Assembly: GCA_021442155.1 (NCBI GenBank) | Contig: CM038214.1 | Location: 136,252,040 to 136,316,039, forward strand | DNA: 64,000 nt | Direction: 5' to 3' | Origin: Cymbidium sinense | Lineage: Eukaryota; Streptophyta; Magnoliopsida; Asparagales; Orchidaceae | Part shown: one piece after another, positions 11,753 through 23,519 of the stretch | How the letters are laid out: the number at the start of each line of letters is the position of its first letter | Numbering within the stretch: the stretch's first letter is position 1 | Made by a program: the position numbers and the translations under genes | Notes under the pieces: generated by a model | What the model was told of the DNA's origin: nothing | Database searches by the model: none | What the model saw: only the letters and a program-made list of their open reading frames with translations

Positions 11753-13086
11753 TGTTGCATGCTAGAGAATAAGTTACGGAAGAATAAAAGTTTACGCTTT
11801 AGTTTTGTTGGGGAATCCAACACACACACAGATGTTGTAAGAATGAACAAGAAAACTCCAGAATTTTTACATAGAAAAATTTCTGAATAGCGGGAAAAAA
11901 TCATGAGGCCTAGTCCAGTAAAAATCTTCCACTATGTATCTGTTTCGGAGTACAAAATTTTCTCGATAACGAGATTACAAAATTGTATATGAGAAGTCGA
12001 CAATGGGAATCCTAATCCAACAGCTATGCCATGGTTAGGTTGTAACTATTTGGAGTTGATGATGGTGAACAGAGAGTTAGCGACCAATGATGGGTGGTGA
12101 TGACCGATGGTCTGAGTGAACCCGACGATGATTCGGAGATGACCCGATAATATGGTTATGACAACAATGATCGATGATGGTGGTCGATGGCGGCCGGCGG
12201 GTCGCAAAGAAGAATCGGATCGGGTCTACGCGGGCAGCTGGTCATACGCATGAGCAGCTGGTTAGCGGACCGGCGATGGTCGGCGGGATGATCGACGATG
12301 GTTGAGCCGATGACGGCAACGGCAGCGGTGACCCGGCGATATGGTCGATGCCGATAAGCGACGGACCACAACGTGGTCACGGGTGATGACCGACAATGAG
12401 GGTTGACCAGATAACCGCTCTGGCACGGTGATGACCGGCTACGTGGTTGACGCGGATGACCGAATTACGCTGATCGCTAGCGGCTCGCGAATCTGGTCGA
12501 CGTGATGACCAACGACGGTATGCAACGATGCGGATGGTGATGACCGGCGATGGTGGTTGATGACAAAAATCGCCGACGGTGGTCGGGAATGATAACCGGA
12601 GACGGTGGTTGACAGCAGTATCGGCATACCGGCATGGTGGTCTATGGTCGATGACTGAGGCCTGCGATCCGAAAGTGGTGCCGATTATGCTTGGAGGATT
12701 TTCGTTTTGAGCTCTCTCTCTTCTCTTTAGCCAAGAATGAGAGGCTATTTATGATTGAGAGACGCTCGTGGAATACATGCAAAATCCAAACCACTCCATC
12801 GGATGGCTCAAAATGATTCCCTTGATCATCTCATATATTTTAAATATTTGAATGCTTAAATAAAGTCAGAATGAAGAGATCTTGGGCTTGTTAGATCTGG
12901 CTCGTCAAGACGCTCGATTTGATCATAAACACTCTATATTTAAAAACTATTTAGGGATTTAATTGGTATTCCAAAAGTTCCAATGATATTTTAAGTGCTT
13001 GATCTGGACTAGTTTCAACTTAGGCTCAGATTACTTTTGACATCAAGATTTGTTCTTCAACTAGTAGGGTTTTTAGCATCATATCA
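11753..13086 (-). mobile_element. Solo LTR, family B (Ty3/gypsy type), 1334 bp
   Basis: Homologous over its length to the LTR at 61692-62630, which precedes a gypsy gag. It runs on the minus strand from TGATATGATGC (13086) to GCATGCAACA (11753), with canonical TG...CA ends, and is flanked by a perfect 5-bp duplication ATGTT (11748-11752 and 13087-13091). No internal region lies beside it, so it is a solo LTR formed by LTR-LTR recombination. Its central 650 bp hold a GC-rich degenerate GATGGTGACCGG-type repeat not shared with the other copy. Confidence 0.85.
12049..12700. repeat. GC-rich degenerate GATGGTGACCGG-type repeat within LTR B
   Basis: Many imperfect copies of a roughly 20-30-bp motif around GATGACCGGCGATGGTGGTTGA. 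GC content is far above the surrounding AT-rich DNA. The short reading frames here (for example 12156-12380 and 12439-12627, minus) are repeat artefacts. Confidence 0.7.
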
Positions 13087-13431
13087 ATGTTCAATTACTC
13101 ACTCCCATAATTTCAATTTATGGCATATTAATTTCATTCATCTATAATTTGCACACTCTTGTGTATCTCCTTTATTCTTAAAAATAAGAATCAATAAATT
13201 CTTTCTCTATTAATTTGATATTTGTTTTAATTTTTAAAATAATATTAAAAAGATTAGTAAGGCAAGTGATTTCTCAATATAAAATAAAATAATATTTAAT
13301 TTTCATTTCAACTTTAATTTTTTTATTAATATATATATATATATATAAAGTTTATGTCACTACGTATGGCTCATCAAAATATTAAATGGGATTCTCTCTA
13401 TCAAAATTTAATGGGAAAAATTTTTAAATTA

Positions 13432-13500
13432 GGCTTTTTTAGAAAATAGGTGGTTGTCTGATAGGACTGCATTTATCGATCTACGGTGCAATGCGGATCG
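13432..13500 (+). repeat. Left terminal inverted repeat of the MULE-like element
   Basis: About 60-70 bp that align imperfectly, in inverted orientation, with 20960-21034. Shared blocks are TTTTTTAG, GTCTGA(T/C)AG and CTACG(G/T)TG with equal spacing to within a few bases. Confidence 0.45.
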
Positions 13501-13574
13501 CCATTACGCAGTCATTCGGACACGATTTATTTTTTTTTTTAAAAAAAGTGGACCAGCAAATCGTTATATATGAG

Positions 13575-13690
13575 TCATACGGTATTGTCGGAATTGAAAT
13601 TTGTATCTGGAATCAACAAAATTCTTCTACAACTTTTATGTTGGTTAAATTTATGATTGCGCTGATGCGGATTTTGCAAATGCGCTAATG
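13575..13690 (+). repeat. Diverged extra monomer of the 185-bp repeat
   Basis: GAAATTTGTATCTGGAATC, then CTACAACTTTTATGTTGG, match the core of the tandem array at 16681-17580 (GAAATTTATATCGCTGGAATC ... CTACGACTTTCATGTTGA). Its position near the left inverted repeat links the array to the element. Confidence 0.55.
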
Positions 13691-14199
13691 GCGCGAGCGA
13701 AAAGTTCGAGCAATAATCTTATTTGTTTAAAAGATTTGAATATATTATATGATAAACAACAATCTCAAGTATTTTACAAATGACATATAGAATCTTTGAT
13801 AAGTGGATTGGCACAACAAGCCTTGTATGCTCTTCAATCTAATTGAAATATATGTTAACAACTACATGACCACATAAGAAGACCACAAGCGTATATTCAT
13901 AATTGAATCATAATACCCCCACTCAGAACTTTTTTCTTGTAAATCAAAAATAAGATCACATACAACAAAATGTAATCCCGTATGGACAGAAGATAATAGT
14001 ATAGACGACTATCTCCGACGATGCTGCGATGATCGCATCACCAATGGGCGTGGTCGTGGCCGGTCTAGATGATGCTCCACCGTCCTCCTTGTCGCCGGAT
14101 GGTTGTTGTAGTAATCGAGGTGTGTACACTAGGTACATCAATCAAGACTGGTTCAAGCGAGAAACCATGATATAGTCCCATAGGGGTGTCATATGGAAT

Positions 14200-15860
14200 G
14201 CGGAGGCCCATATGTGAGTGGTTCTGCCGTGGTGCCAGGACCACATAGCCCTAATACGTATGGTGTGAATGTATATCCGACCATGGTGATGATGGACCAA
14301 TATCCATCGCCTTCCCATCCGGCCGACCGACGGCGAAGTACCGAATGTGTCTCGCACGCTATCAAATATACATGTTGCCGAAGTCCCCGAACAACCCCTC
14401 ATACTCATTGATTGATGAAACTCGGTCCTCCTCTCCCAAAATAGCGGCGGAATATGTCCATGTATTCAATTATGATGGAATTAGTGCTCAATATGATGAA
14501 CTATTAGAATTAGTAAAAAAATTCATTATGAGAGTTAAGAAATGTTGGCTTACCATGAGTCGATCTCCAGGAGCTCGGGGGTAATAAGTGTCTGGGGGTA
14601 TTGTAGGTGCATTCAACATATATAATGAAGCCCAAAACCAATACCATTTCATGTATCGATTAATGGATGCACCCACCACCTGCTGGGAAGAGTCTACCAC
14701 CACAACTAAAATCTCGTCGCTTCTCTCAACGCAATATATGTCGTGGTAATCGACTACCACGCCGGCTTTCCTCACCATCCACTCGCATCTAAAGAAGAAT
14801 CTACGGTGCAACCTCCGTAGTGGAAGGTCAACCGCCAAGACAAGATCGGTGCAGTCAACTAATCTGGGTACGCAAGCCATATGTCTTCCCCATGTAAGCA
14901 TATCTTAATGCGACGATTTGAACTCCATATGGCTTATCACCGTGTTGTTTGAAATGATTATTATCTATGCTATCTACATACAATAATGGGCCCAAAATAT
15001 ACACTTACAAAATAATATACTACATCTAGCTGTCAGAACTCGATATAGCCACCTCTCGACAAACCCTTCATTCCAAATGACAACCCACACTCAACCCATC
15101 TATCTCACGGTATGGAATATGCAACGCTCGCGACATGAACATGCTCCCACACCCATACCGCAAGAATCGTAAGCAATCGCCATATTCGCCCGCTTCGCCG
15201 GCCTCATGGAGCTCCTGCATAAAATGAGCAAGCACAACTGATCCTAACGAGAACTCCCTGAATGTGTCAAGATCCTCCAGTAGGGGCAGATACTGCAAGT
15301 GAATCTCTGAGCAAGACGTGTCTGGCATAAGGCAACAGCCAATAGCAAAAAGTATGTAAGCTCTGACATGCATGCTAAATTGCAGCTCTAGTAGAAGAAT
15401 TTATGTAATACATTCAGCGCAGCCACCGTAGTACAGTGCATACGCGCTTGCCCCATTCTAACTCGATGTGATATGAGGTGAATTGGATCATGGTGATAGT
15501 GCCTGATGTGCTCCTACTCATCATCATCGGCCAAGATGCCCACCGCTCGCCCCTCACTCAACAACATTTCCGCCTAATAAAGGGTCATCTATCCAACACC
15601 GTGATCATAGCAACATCCTGCAATGTGATCGTCATCTCACCAATGGGTAAATGGAATGAATTTGTTTGTGAAGACCAACGTTCCACGAATGCTGTGAGAA
15701 GGTGATGATCTATGCGAATGTACTGCATCTCAGACACACAATCCAATCCAACTGCTCGTAAAGCGGTCATTAATCTATGACATTCACTGGCCACTCTTTG
15801 AACATAAGTACATGAGATGTCATATCTAAAATAGAAACCTACACAGTATGAAATCATAGT
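14200..15860 (-). pseudogene. Plant mobile domain (PMD/MAIN-like) gene remnant
   Basis: The first conserved block is on the minus strand at 15585-15857: HHLLTAFVERWSSQTNSFHL, then GEMTITLQDVAMITVL, the hallmark of the plant mobile domain (aminotransferase-like PMD, as in MAIN and the protein phosphatase 7 long form). A second block follows at 15068-15373 with ARAYILFAIGCCLMPDTSCS and LQYLPLLEDLDTF. Weaker family-like sequence continues to about 14200 (for example 14488-14901). Frame changes separate the blocks and no start-to-stop frame exists. PMD proteins occur both as host genes in silencing and as passengers of transposons; with the MULE transposase just upstream on the same strand, a transposon origin is likely. 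Confidence 0.7.
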
Positions 15861-16680
15861 TTAGTAAACAAAACTACAAGAACAACTCATACACACAATT
15901 TGACTTAAAAAATCTTACCAAGTCGATGTGCGCGTACAACCTCAGAGCCGCTTATACTAGGGTGAACTTCACCGGGCGGCGTCAGTCCACTATCTCTCTC
16001 TGACGCCTTCGCCTCCTGCAGGAAAATCTTCTTCGACAGACATCCTACCTACAATAATAGCAAAGCAATGAATTCAACATGTTAGATATAAATATATAAT
16101 GTATAAAAAAGATACAATAGAGGAAAAGCGTAGTTGTGACATCCTGAAGTTAACAATAATAAGTTATGTCAAAAAAGCCAAAATTCACAATTCTATTAAC
16201 AGGATTTGAATAACATGAAATCATACCAAACACATTATTAATGCAAATAAATGCAAAGAAACTTATGCAACATCTAAATCTTTCAAACTTACAAAATTAA
16301 AACCAAAGTGTTTTTGCAAAAATTCACCTCCCAAAGTGATGCAGGATGACTTGGATTTAGCAAAAAAAACTTGAGAATTCACTGATTACTAGCTAACACA
16401 TGACTTTTTATTTAGAAAATAGAACACAATAGCAATTAAGGCAATTGATAATGAAATTGTTAGAAAAAATCAAGATTTGGCTCACACTTAATGTTAATAC
16501 ATGCTGAAATTATATTGTGGTTTTAAACTCTTTAGTCACTTCAAAAAAACAAAACTTTTTTTAAAATTTGGCATTGCTTTATCATGTGTATTGCTTAAAT
16601 AACTTTATCTCTTTGACACTTACTTTTCTCTTAAATGACCACCGAAAATTCATGCTAATTGAACTAAGGAATAACCAACG

Positions 16681-17580
16681 TGTTGAAAATACGGCGCAGC
16701 GGTCGTAATTTGTGCGTATCAGAGTCAAACGGTGGCGGAATTGTGCAAAATTTATATTGCTGGAATCGCAACGAAATTATCTATGACTTTCATGTTGACA
16801 AAAATCTGTGAATCTGGCCCAGAGCGCAGCAGATTCTGAGTGTGCGTGCAAAGGCTGCTGCGTTGTGCTGAAAATATGGCGCAGCTGCCGTAATTTGCGT
16901 GTGTATTGGACTCAAACGGTGGCGGAATTGTGTGAAATTCATATCACTAGAATCACAACAAAATTATCTACCAGTTTCATGTTGACCAGAATCTGTGAAT
17001 CTGGCCCAGAGCGAAGCAGATTCTAGCGCGTGCGCCCAAAGGCTGCTGCGCTGTGCTGAAAATACGACGCAGCGGCCGTAATTTGCGCGTATCGGACTCA
17101 AACTGTGGAGGAATTCTGCGAAATTTGTATCTCTGGAATCGCAACGAAATTATCTACAACTTTCATGTGACCAAAATCTGTGAATCTGGCCCGGAGTGCA
17201 GCAGATTCTGCGCGTGCGCGCAAAGACTGTTGCGCTGTGCTGAAAATACGGCGCAGCGGCCGTAATTTGCGCGTATCGGACTCAAACGGTGGCAGAATTG
17301 TACGAAATTTATATCGCTGAAATCGCAACGAAATTATCTACGAGTTTCATGTTGAACAAAATCTGTGAATCTGGCCCGGAGCGCAGCAGATTCTGCGCGT
17401 GCGCGCAAAGGCTGCTGCGCTATGCTGAAAATACGGCGCAGCGGCCGTAATTTGCGTGTATCGGACTCAAACGGTGGCGGATTTGTGCGAAATTTATATC
17501 GCTGGAATCGCAACAAAATTATCTACGACTTTCATGTTGAACAAAACCTGTGAATCTGGCCTGGAGCGCAGCAGATTTTA
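16681..17580 (+). repeat. Tandem array of about 4.9 copies of a 185-bp unit
   Basis: Units begin near GAAAATACGGCGCAGCGG at about 16685, 16870, 17058, 17242 and 17427 (spacings 184-188 bp). Each unit contains GCGCAGCAGATTCTG, CGTAATTTGCG, CTCAAACGGTGGCGGAATT and GGAATCGCAACGAAATTATC. It is GC-richer than its surroundings. The repeated short reading frames inside it, on both strands, are products of the repetition. Monomer length is in the range of plant satellites, but only five copies are present. Confidence 0.9.
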
Positions 17581-17945
17581 CTTTTAAATGAGTAATAGTA
17601 AATATGGAGATGTAGTAGTAGTAGTAAATATGGAAAACCACAGATCATGCTTACCAACTGCCACTTTGATCATGCATGGAGATGTAGTAGTAGTAAATAT
17701 GGAGAATTTAAAGCCCTTTGAAACTTCTATGCCTAAAGCTACATTAGAAAAAATCCTACTTGTTATGAACAACCTACCTTTAGAACTGTACATCCACTAA
17801 GAGTAGAAGATTAACACCTCAAGATATGGGCCACAGAAAACATTCGACATTGCAAAGAAATAGAATTACAAAACAAAGCTAAATAGAATTACAAAACATT
17901 CCACAAACAATTTACAATACAAATGACTAAAAGCTCACACTATAC
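17581..17945. other. Spacer between tandem array and MULE remnant
   Basis: AT-rich, with a short internal duplication of GGAGATGTAGTAGTAGTAAATATGG-like sequence (about 17605-17632 and 17680-17704). The small opposing reading frames at 17584-17800 are not recognisable proteins. Confidence 0.4.
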
Positions 17946-17949
17946 CAAC

Positions 17950-20450
17950 CTTGCGGGCACGTTGTTCTATTATGGTCAGCCTTCTTACATACACTACAAA
18001 TCCTGTTACTTCATGTAGTACTTTCATCCATAGTATTTCTGAATCTGTTAGAACGTGATCAACCTGATCTCCTCTTGATATTTGGTGGGTTACACTCTGA
18101 GAAGTTCCCAACAGTTATGTGTTTTGGTCACTCATCATGATCAGGGATGACATGAAACACTCTCTGATAGGTTTTACAATAGTAGCCTAGAGTGTAATAG
18201 ATACATTGAACGCGGACTTATATGTCGCTGTCCCAACAAAAATGACGAGGACATGACATGTGATAATCTTGTGGTCGGCATGTATATCGCAAATATGGTT
18301 TTCATACGTACTATGTATGTTCGGCCGGCATCGAAAACTTGGTACCACATCGCATCAGTATTGGTTCAGAAATCTCCTGCCTCATGTTCACTACCCCGCA
18401 AAGTTGCCGGGAGAGAGAAGTGCCGACCTTGATGCCGCGATTCTGCCGAATGAATACCTATGTTATAATATATTGCAGATCACCGAATTGGCAAGCCACG
18501 CGTGCCAAGTACAAAAGATTCTCGCATTTGATCATAGTGTCATACCTGTACCCATCATTATAAGTAAGAGATCACTGATGTACATCTCTTGATACGAGCC
18601 AATCATAGACCTCATATTTGATGTTCTTGATATCGGTCATATAACTTTTAAAATTACGGATATCATCAGTATTACCTGCAATATATATTTTCTGACATAT
18701 GAACTCAACGTCTCCGACTCCAAGTTGTCTAACTGCTTTTTTGAAGTTCTCCCTTAGATGTCTCAGACAAAAGCGATGTACCTTAATATTTCCCTACCCG
18801 CACTAAACCCCGCATATGCGAAATAATGCACAAATCACCTCTAGTAGAGATAAATGGAATTAAGTCTTGGAGTATCCTTAGAAACCAACACCATGACTCA
18901 ATACTTTCTGTTTCTACTACTACGAAAGCCAGTGAAAATAAACCGTTGTTGACGTCTATTCCAACCGCACGGTAGAGTCCTTATACTTACCTAGGAGGAA
19001 TGTCCCATCCGTGACATAAACTCCACAATGTTGCCAACCAAGAATTGAAGGCTCAAGGACCGTAATATCGTTGAAATCAGATGACTACACCACTCAGACC
19101 GACCCTGCATGCTAAGCATATAGACATGAATCTCTCCAACGACCGAAATTCTCCCAACTACCAAAAGTAACATTTAGGTTTTACGATGCGCATCCTGTGC
19201 TTTCATGTGACACCAGACATGTTAAATTTGGACTCAATACCACCTATAATCTCTCTGCTTTAAATCCGCTTGACGCTAATTTGAATGAAATAACTTATAA
19301 ATCATGATGTGCATTGCAAGACTAAGGATTGAATGACTACATGTATGTCGTGAGCCTATACTGCCAATTCTCCATGCACCTCCCAATCTCTTACTTTAAC
19401 CTGCATGTAAGCCACATGCGTGCTTGGTTCTCATATGAGTGCACAAGACGGTGAACTGGATTTGTTTGAAGCGTAGATCGTAGCCGACATTGTTAATGAT
19501 AAACCAACCAACAAAACAATAACATTCTTATCAATAAGTTACTTCTAGAATCATCCTGAACGCTCGCCGATTGTAAATCTGTGATGTATTCAAGATGATC
19601 TCTCGATACTTCTCGATCGCCAACATCTCTTTCCTCGCAATGTAATTCTCAACTTCAACATAAATTACTACGCACTAAGTCGACAGTATGATTCACACAC
19701 TTCATCATCACTAATATGAGTAGCGATAAATCCAACACCAATAGGGAAACGACCTATAAGATTAACACATGACTTTGCATGGTCTAACTTCAATGACCTC
19801 ATGATTCGCTTTTGTAACCCCATCAGGGTAATCCTTCGTGGGATCTGAATTGGTCGATTTTTTCCACCAATGTAGGTCGGAAAGAAATCATCACTAACAT
19901 TTAGTTCGCCGTCATAATAAAGAACTATGAAGCTTCAACTCATATTCAATTAACAACAACAAAAGAATTTTCCTCTCGCCGTAAGAAAAATATTTCAAGA
20001 TATAATACAATTGTGCATATCAGTTGGAGATATTTCGCAAACCCATAAAAGACGAAGGGAGAGTATATTCTAATCATAGCTTTCATAAAGATGAATGATA
20101 TCGTCTATTAACAACAACCTCAACCCTCGCAACCATATATTTTTCATAATCTAAATAGAGTCTGCAACTAATATATCAAGACTTTTAGTATTATAATGAC
20201 ACCTATCATTACTGTACTTAAATAACCATGTTTTATATGGCTCTCAAACGATGCTAGGAATTTTGAAGGGAAAATGTTATGTTTTTTGAATAAATTGACC
20301 AAATTAATGTGCTGAATAATGTCACACTCTTTATGGACTAATTTACTCTTATCATTGTACAGTAGATTAGAATAAACTTGTAAGTTCACCATGTCATTGT
20401 CATGCAATATATATTTTCCCATATTAATTGATAATAAAATAAGCAAATAA
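17950..20450 (-). pseudogene. Mutator-like (MULE/MuDR) transposase remnant
   Basis: Minus-strand pieces in family order. An N-terminal ubiquitin/PB1-like region lies at about 19690-19930 (IVLYYDGELNVSDDFFPTYI, then GRFPIGVGFIATHISDDEV). The catalytic core start is YVTDGTFLLGKY (about 18985-19025), with the first catalytic-type Asp, then ESWCWFLRILQDLIP and DLCIIS (about 18835-18905) in a shifted frame. A C-terminal CCHC knuckle, CSVCKKADHNRTTC (about 17955-18000), closes it. Frameshifts and stops make it inactive. The 20168-20446 frame may belong to its 5' part, but I do not recognise it. Confidence 0.75.
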
Positions 20451-20959
20451 ATTTAAGGTTGAAGGATTAGGTAGGTAAAGAGAAAGATTAAAAGTAATTT
20501 AAATAAAATTTTCATCACTATCAAAACAAACTAAAAATAAACGCCATAAATATAAAATCTTCAGTATGCACGATATCTAATTTTCCAAAACCTAGCTAAA
20601 CAACACATAAAAATATAACACATACAAATCTAACTAAACAACACAAAAAAAAATATCAAATCATACAACACAAAATAATATATAACGAGATCTACCACAA
20701 ATTAAGCATTTAGAAAAAAAAAATACCTTAAACGGCAGACGAACGAAGAAATAAGCATCTCCGGTGACGGCTCACAAGACGGCCGACGGCGGGCTCACCT
20801 TTGGCCGGTGGAGACCTGCTCTTGGCCGGCATGGTGGAAATTTGGCGGCGCGGCGGAAACAAGGCTACGAAACGAGTAGAACCCGAGAAGAGAGAGCAGA
20901 TCGCGATCTTCCCTCACATATTTTTTTGCCGAAATAAGAACGTAAGACGACCGACAGAC

Positions 20960-21034
20960 GGATCGGCGCCAACGTAGCACATCGCGGTCGGGCCGTCTGT
21001 CAGACGGACGATTATTTTTGCTAAAAAAATTTCA
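20960..21034 (-). repeat. Right terminal inverted repeat of the MULE-like element
   Basis: Read on the minus strand from 21034 it matches the left end at 13432-13500 in order and spacing, with many substitutions. It contains the GTCTGTCAGACGGAC palindrome at about 20995-21009. Confidence 0.45.
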
Positions 21035-21116
21035 TGCCTAAACTGCTAATTAAGATTAGGATTAAGCATAATTTTAAAATTTTGCCGATCTAATCTCATT
21101 TCAAGAGATCTTAAAG

Positions 21117-21650
<534 letters not shown>

Positions 21651-23200
21651 AAAAGAGTCGCCCTTCGAGTCGCCCCCCCAAGGATCTTCATTCCCGAGTG
21701 TTGAATCATTCTGCAGGTCGCCGAGTCAAGAATCCAATCTTTCTGTTTATCATCTTTTATTTCCCATTTCCTTTTTTTAACGTAATTTTTCTTATTTGAT
21801 CGAAGAAGCAAGAACTTGACTTCAAAATGAACATTATGCCGAATGACTGGAATTCAGAGTTCGTGAAGGTCAAGTTTCTCCATGGTGAATATAAGAAGCG
21901 TATGTGGAGAAAGTAAAAGAGATGTCCGTGTTGGAGAATCAACTTGATGAGTGCAGACCGATTGGCGACTGCGACTTCTCTTTCTTTTCGCCGGAAGTTG
22001 AGCGGACTGGATGAATTAGTGGAGGCTAGAACAGAGGTTATGCCGCAGGATCCAAGATCTTTCGAGAAGGTTTCGTGTCTTGAGGCAAAGAACCGAGAGT
22101 TACGCCTTTTCGTGAGAAAGAGGTCGCCTTATCTGGCGGAGGATCACGCCGTGGAGGACTTCAAGAACCCGACAGCCTTCAAGAGTATCACGATCACGCC
22201 GTGAGGCCGAGACCACGCAGGATGTAGAGGTGAAGGCTTTGAGCGCGTTGATGAAGGCTTCATCCGAGGTTTCAAGGGGACACGCTTGGCATCGCAAGCT
22301 GGGAGTGTGTTGAGGTCCTTTCTCCTAGCTTCCCGACCCTTCTAGCACAGGATGACTCGATAGTTCGTTGGAGGATAACCAAATGACGATGGCGACCGAC
22401 ACGGTTGGCACCGATGGGTGGTAACGGCAAGAGTGGTAATGACTCGGGCGATCGACGCCGTATGACCGCACGATTGCCGACAATGGTCGCCGGCGATCGC
22501 ACGTAGTCGCGGTGACCGACGGCGAAGCGTCACGGAGATCTTTGACCTATCCGAGGTTGTTGTCGAGTGACTGATGTTATCTTGTGGAAGAGGTTGCATT
22601 GAATCGCCGAGATTTTGACCCATCCGATGTTGTTGTCGAGCACCGGCGACGTTAACCTATATGGAAGAGGTCAATTGAATGCTGAGGATTTTGACCTATC
22701 CAGGTTTCGTGGTGTTACCCGGCGACGTTAACTGGAAGAGGTTGAATTGAATCCACCGAGATTTTGACCGGTTCGTCGTGGTGTTACCCGATGACGTTAA
22801 CTGTATGGAAGAGGTCATGGGAAGTCCACCAAGGACGTTTTGACCTTTCCTGGGTTGTTTGTCAGAGTGTTTACTCGATGACTTTAACCCGTATGGAAGA
22901 GGTCGCGGGAAGTCTACTAAGTATTTTCTCTTGAAAAGATCTCCTGTCGTTGTTGTGGCTAACTTGGAGAGGCATCCGCTTCGCTTAGAATATGAGTTAT
23001 CGATGGGTCTCGATTCGGCAAGAAGTGACTTTGCCAAAAGACGCATCGCAAGTCAAGGGATGATTATCGTCTCCTTCAACCTGAGGCCACAAGTGTGAGT
23101 GTAGATGGCTAAGTTCGGACCTCAATGGCGAGCCTTAGTCCCCGCTATGAGCCTCAGACATTATTGGTGGCCGGAACTTTAGTCGAAGCTGACTCTAAAG
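21651..23200. other. Retroelement-derived sequence, no gene recognised
   Basis: Between the family A fragment and the gypsy RNase H piece. Short frames at 21944-22204 and 22859-23098 (plus) show no family I recognise. It probably represents the 3' part of a minus-strand gypsy element plus inserted repeats, including the minisatellite at 22545-22930. Confidence 0.4.
22545..22930 (+). repeat. Degenerate minisatellite, five units of about 71-89 bp
   Basis: Units share TATGGAAGAGGT ... GAATCnnCCGAGATTTTGACC ... GTTGTTGTCGAG ... GACGTTAAC. The GAAGAGG anchor recurs at about 22588, 22664, 22735, 22808 and 22897. Confidence 0.7.
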
Positions 23201-23500
23201 TTATTTTACTTGGGAGATAAGCAAAATTCCTCGCCTCCGCAGGAAGTACCAAGCTCCATCAACATATAATGTCCATTGATTTGTCATGGAGTGATGAATG
23301 ATGCTCGTGTGGTGATGGATGGTACATTCTACAACTAAGTCGAGCACTTGTGACTTTATATCAGGACGTGGAAGAAAATGGATGTCAAACTCTCCAAGCT
23401 CGACCGACCACATCATCAACCTTCCAGATACATCAGGCTTTTGCTTTCCCCATTTCTCGAGAAGACCCCAGTCATTCTTCACAAAAAAGAATCTGCTTGC
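23201..23500 (-). pseudogene. Ty3/gypsy RNase H fragment
   Basis: The minus strand reads SGRLMMWSVELGEFDIHF, then PRPDIKSQVLDLVVE and, further on, WTLYVDGA. This is the junction between the RT-linked RNase H and the following RNase H domain (YVDG start) of plant Ty3/gypsy Tat-type polyproteins. The upstream reverse transcriptase is missing; LTR D lies immediately upstream instead. Confidence 0.75.
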
Positions 23501-23519
23501 CCAAACTCATCTCGTAAGT

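Larger units (their letters stand above)
13432..21034 (-). mobile_element. Probable Mutator-like element carrying transposase and PMD gene
   Basis: A 7.6-kb unit whose ends are diverged inverted repeats. The left end (TTTTTTAGAAAATAGGTGGT, then GTCTGATAGGACTGC and CTACGGTG) pairs with the right end read in reverse (TTTTTTTAGCAAAAATAATC, then GTCTGACAGACGGCC and GCTACGTTGG). Inside, both on the minus strand, are a MULE transposase remnant (about 17.95-20.45 kb) and a plant-mobile-domain gene remnant (14.2-15.9 kb), with a 185-bp tandem array between them. I could not find a clean 9-bp target duplication, so the exact boundaries are inferred. Alternatives: two unrelated elements side by side. 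Confidence 0.55.

Noticed and set aside
17098..17553. Recurring 60-76-codon frames on both strands
   Set aside because: They repeat with the 185-bp unit and carry no conserved domain; they are products of the tandem array.
16681..17580. CRISPR array
   Set aside because: Units are contiguous, 185 bp, without spacers, in plant nuclear DNA.
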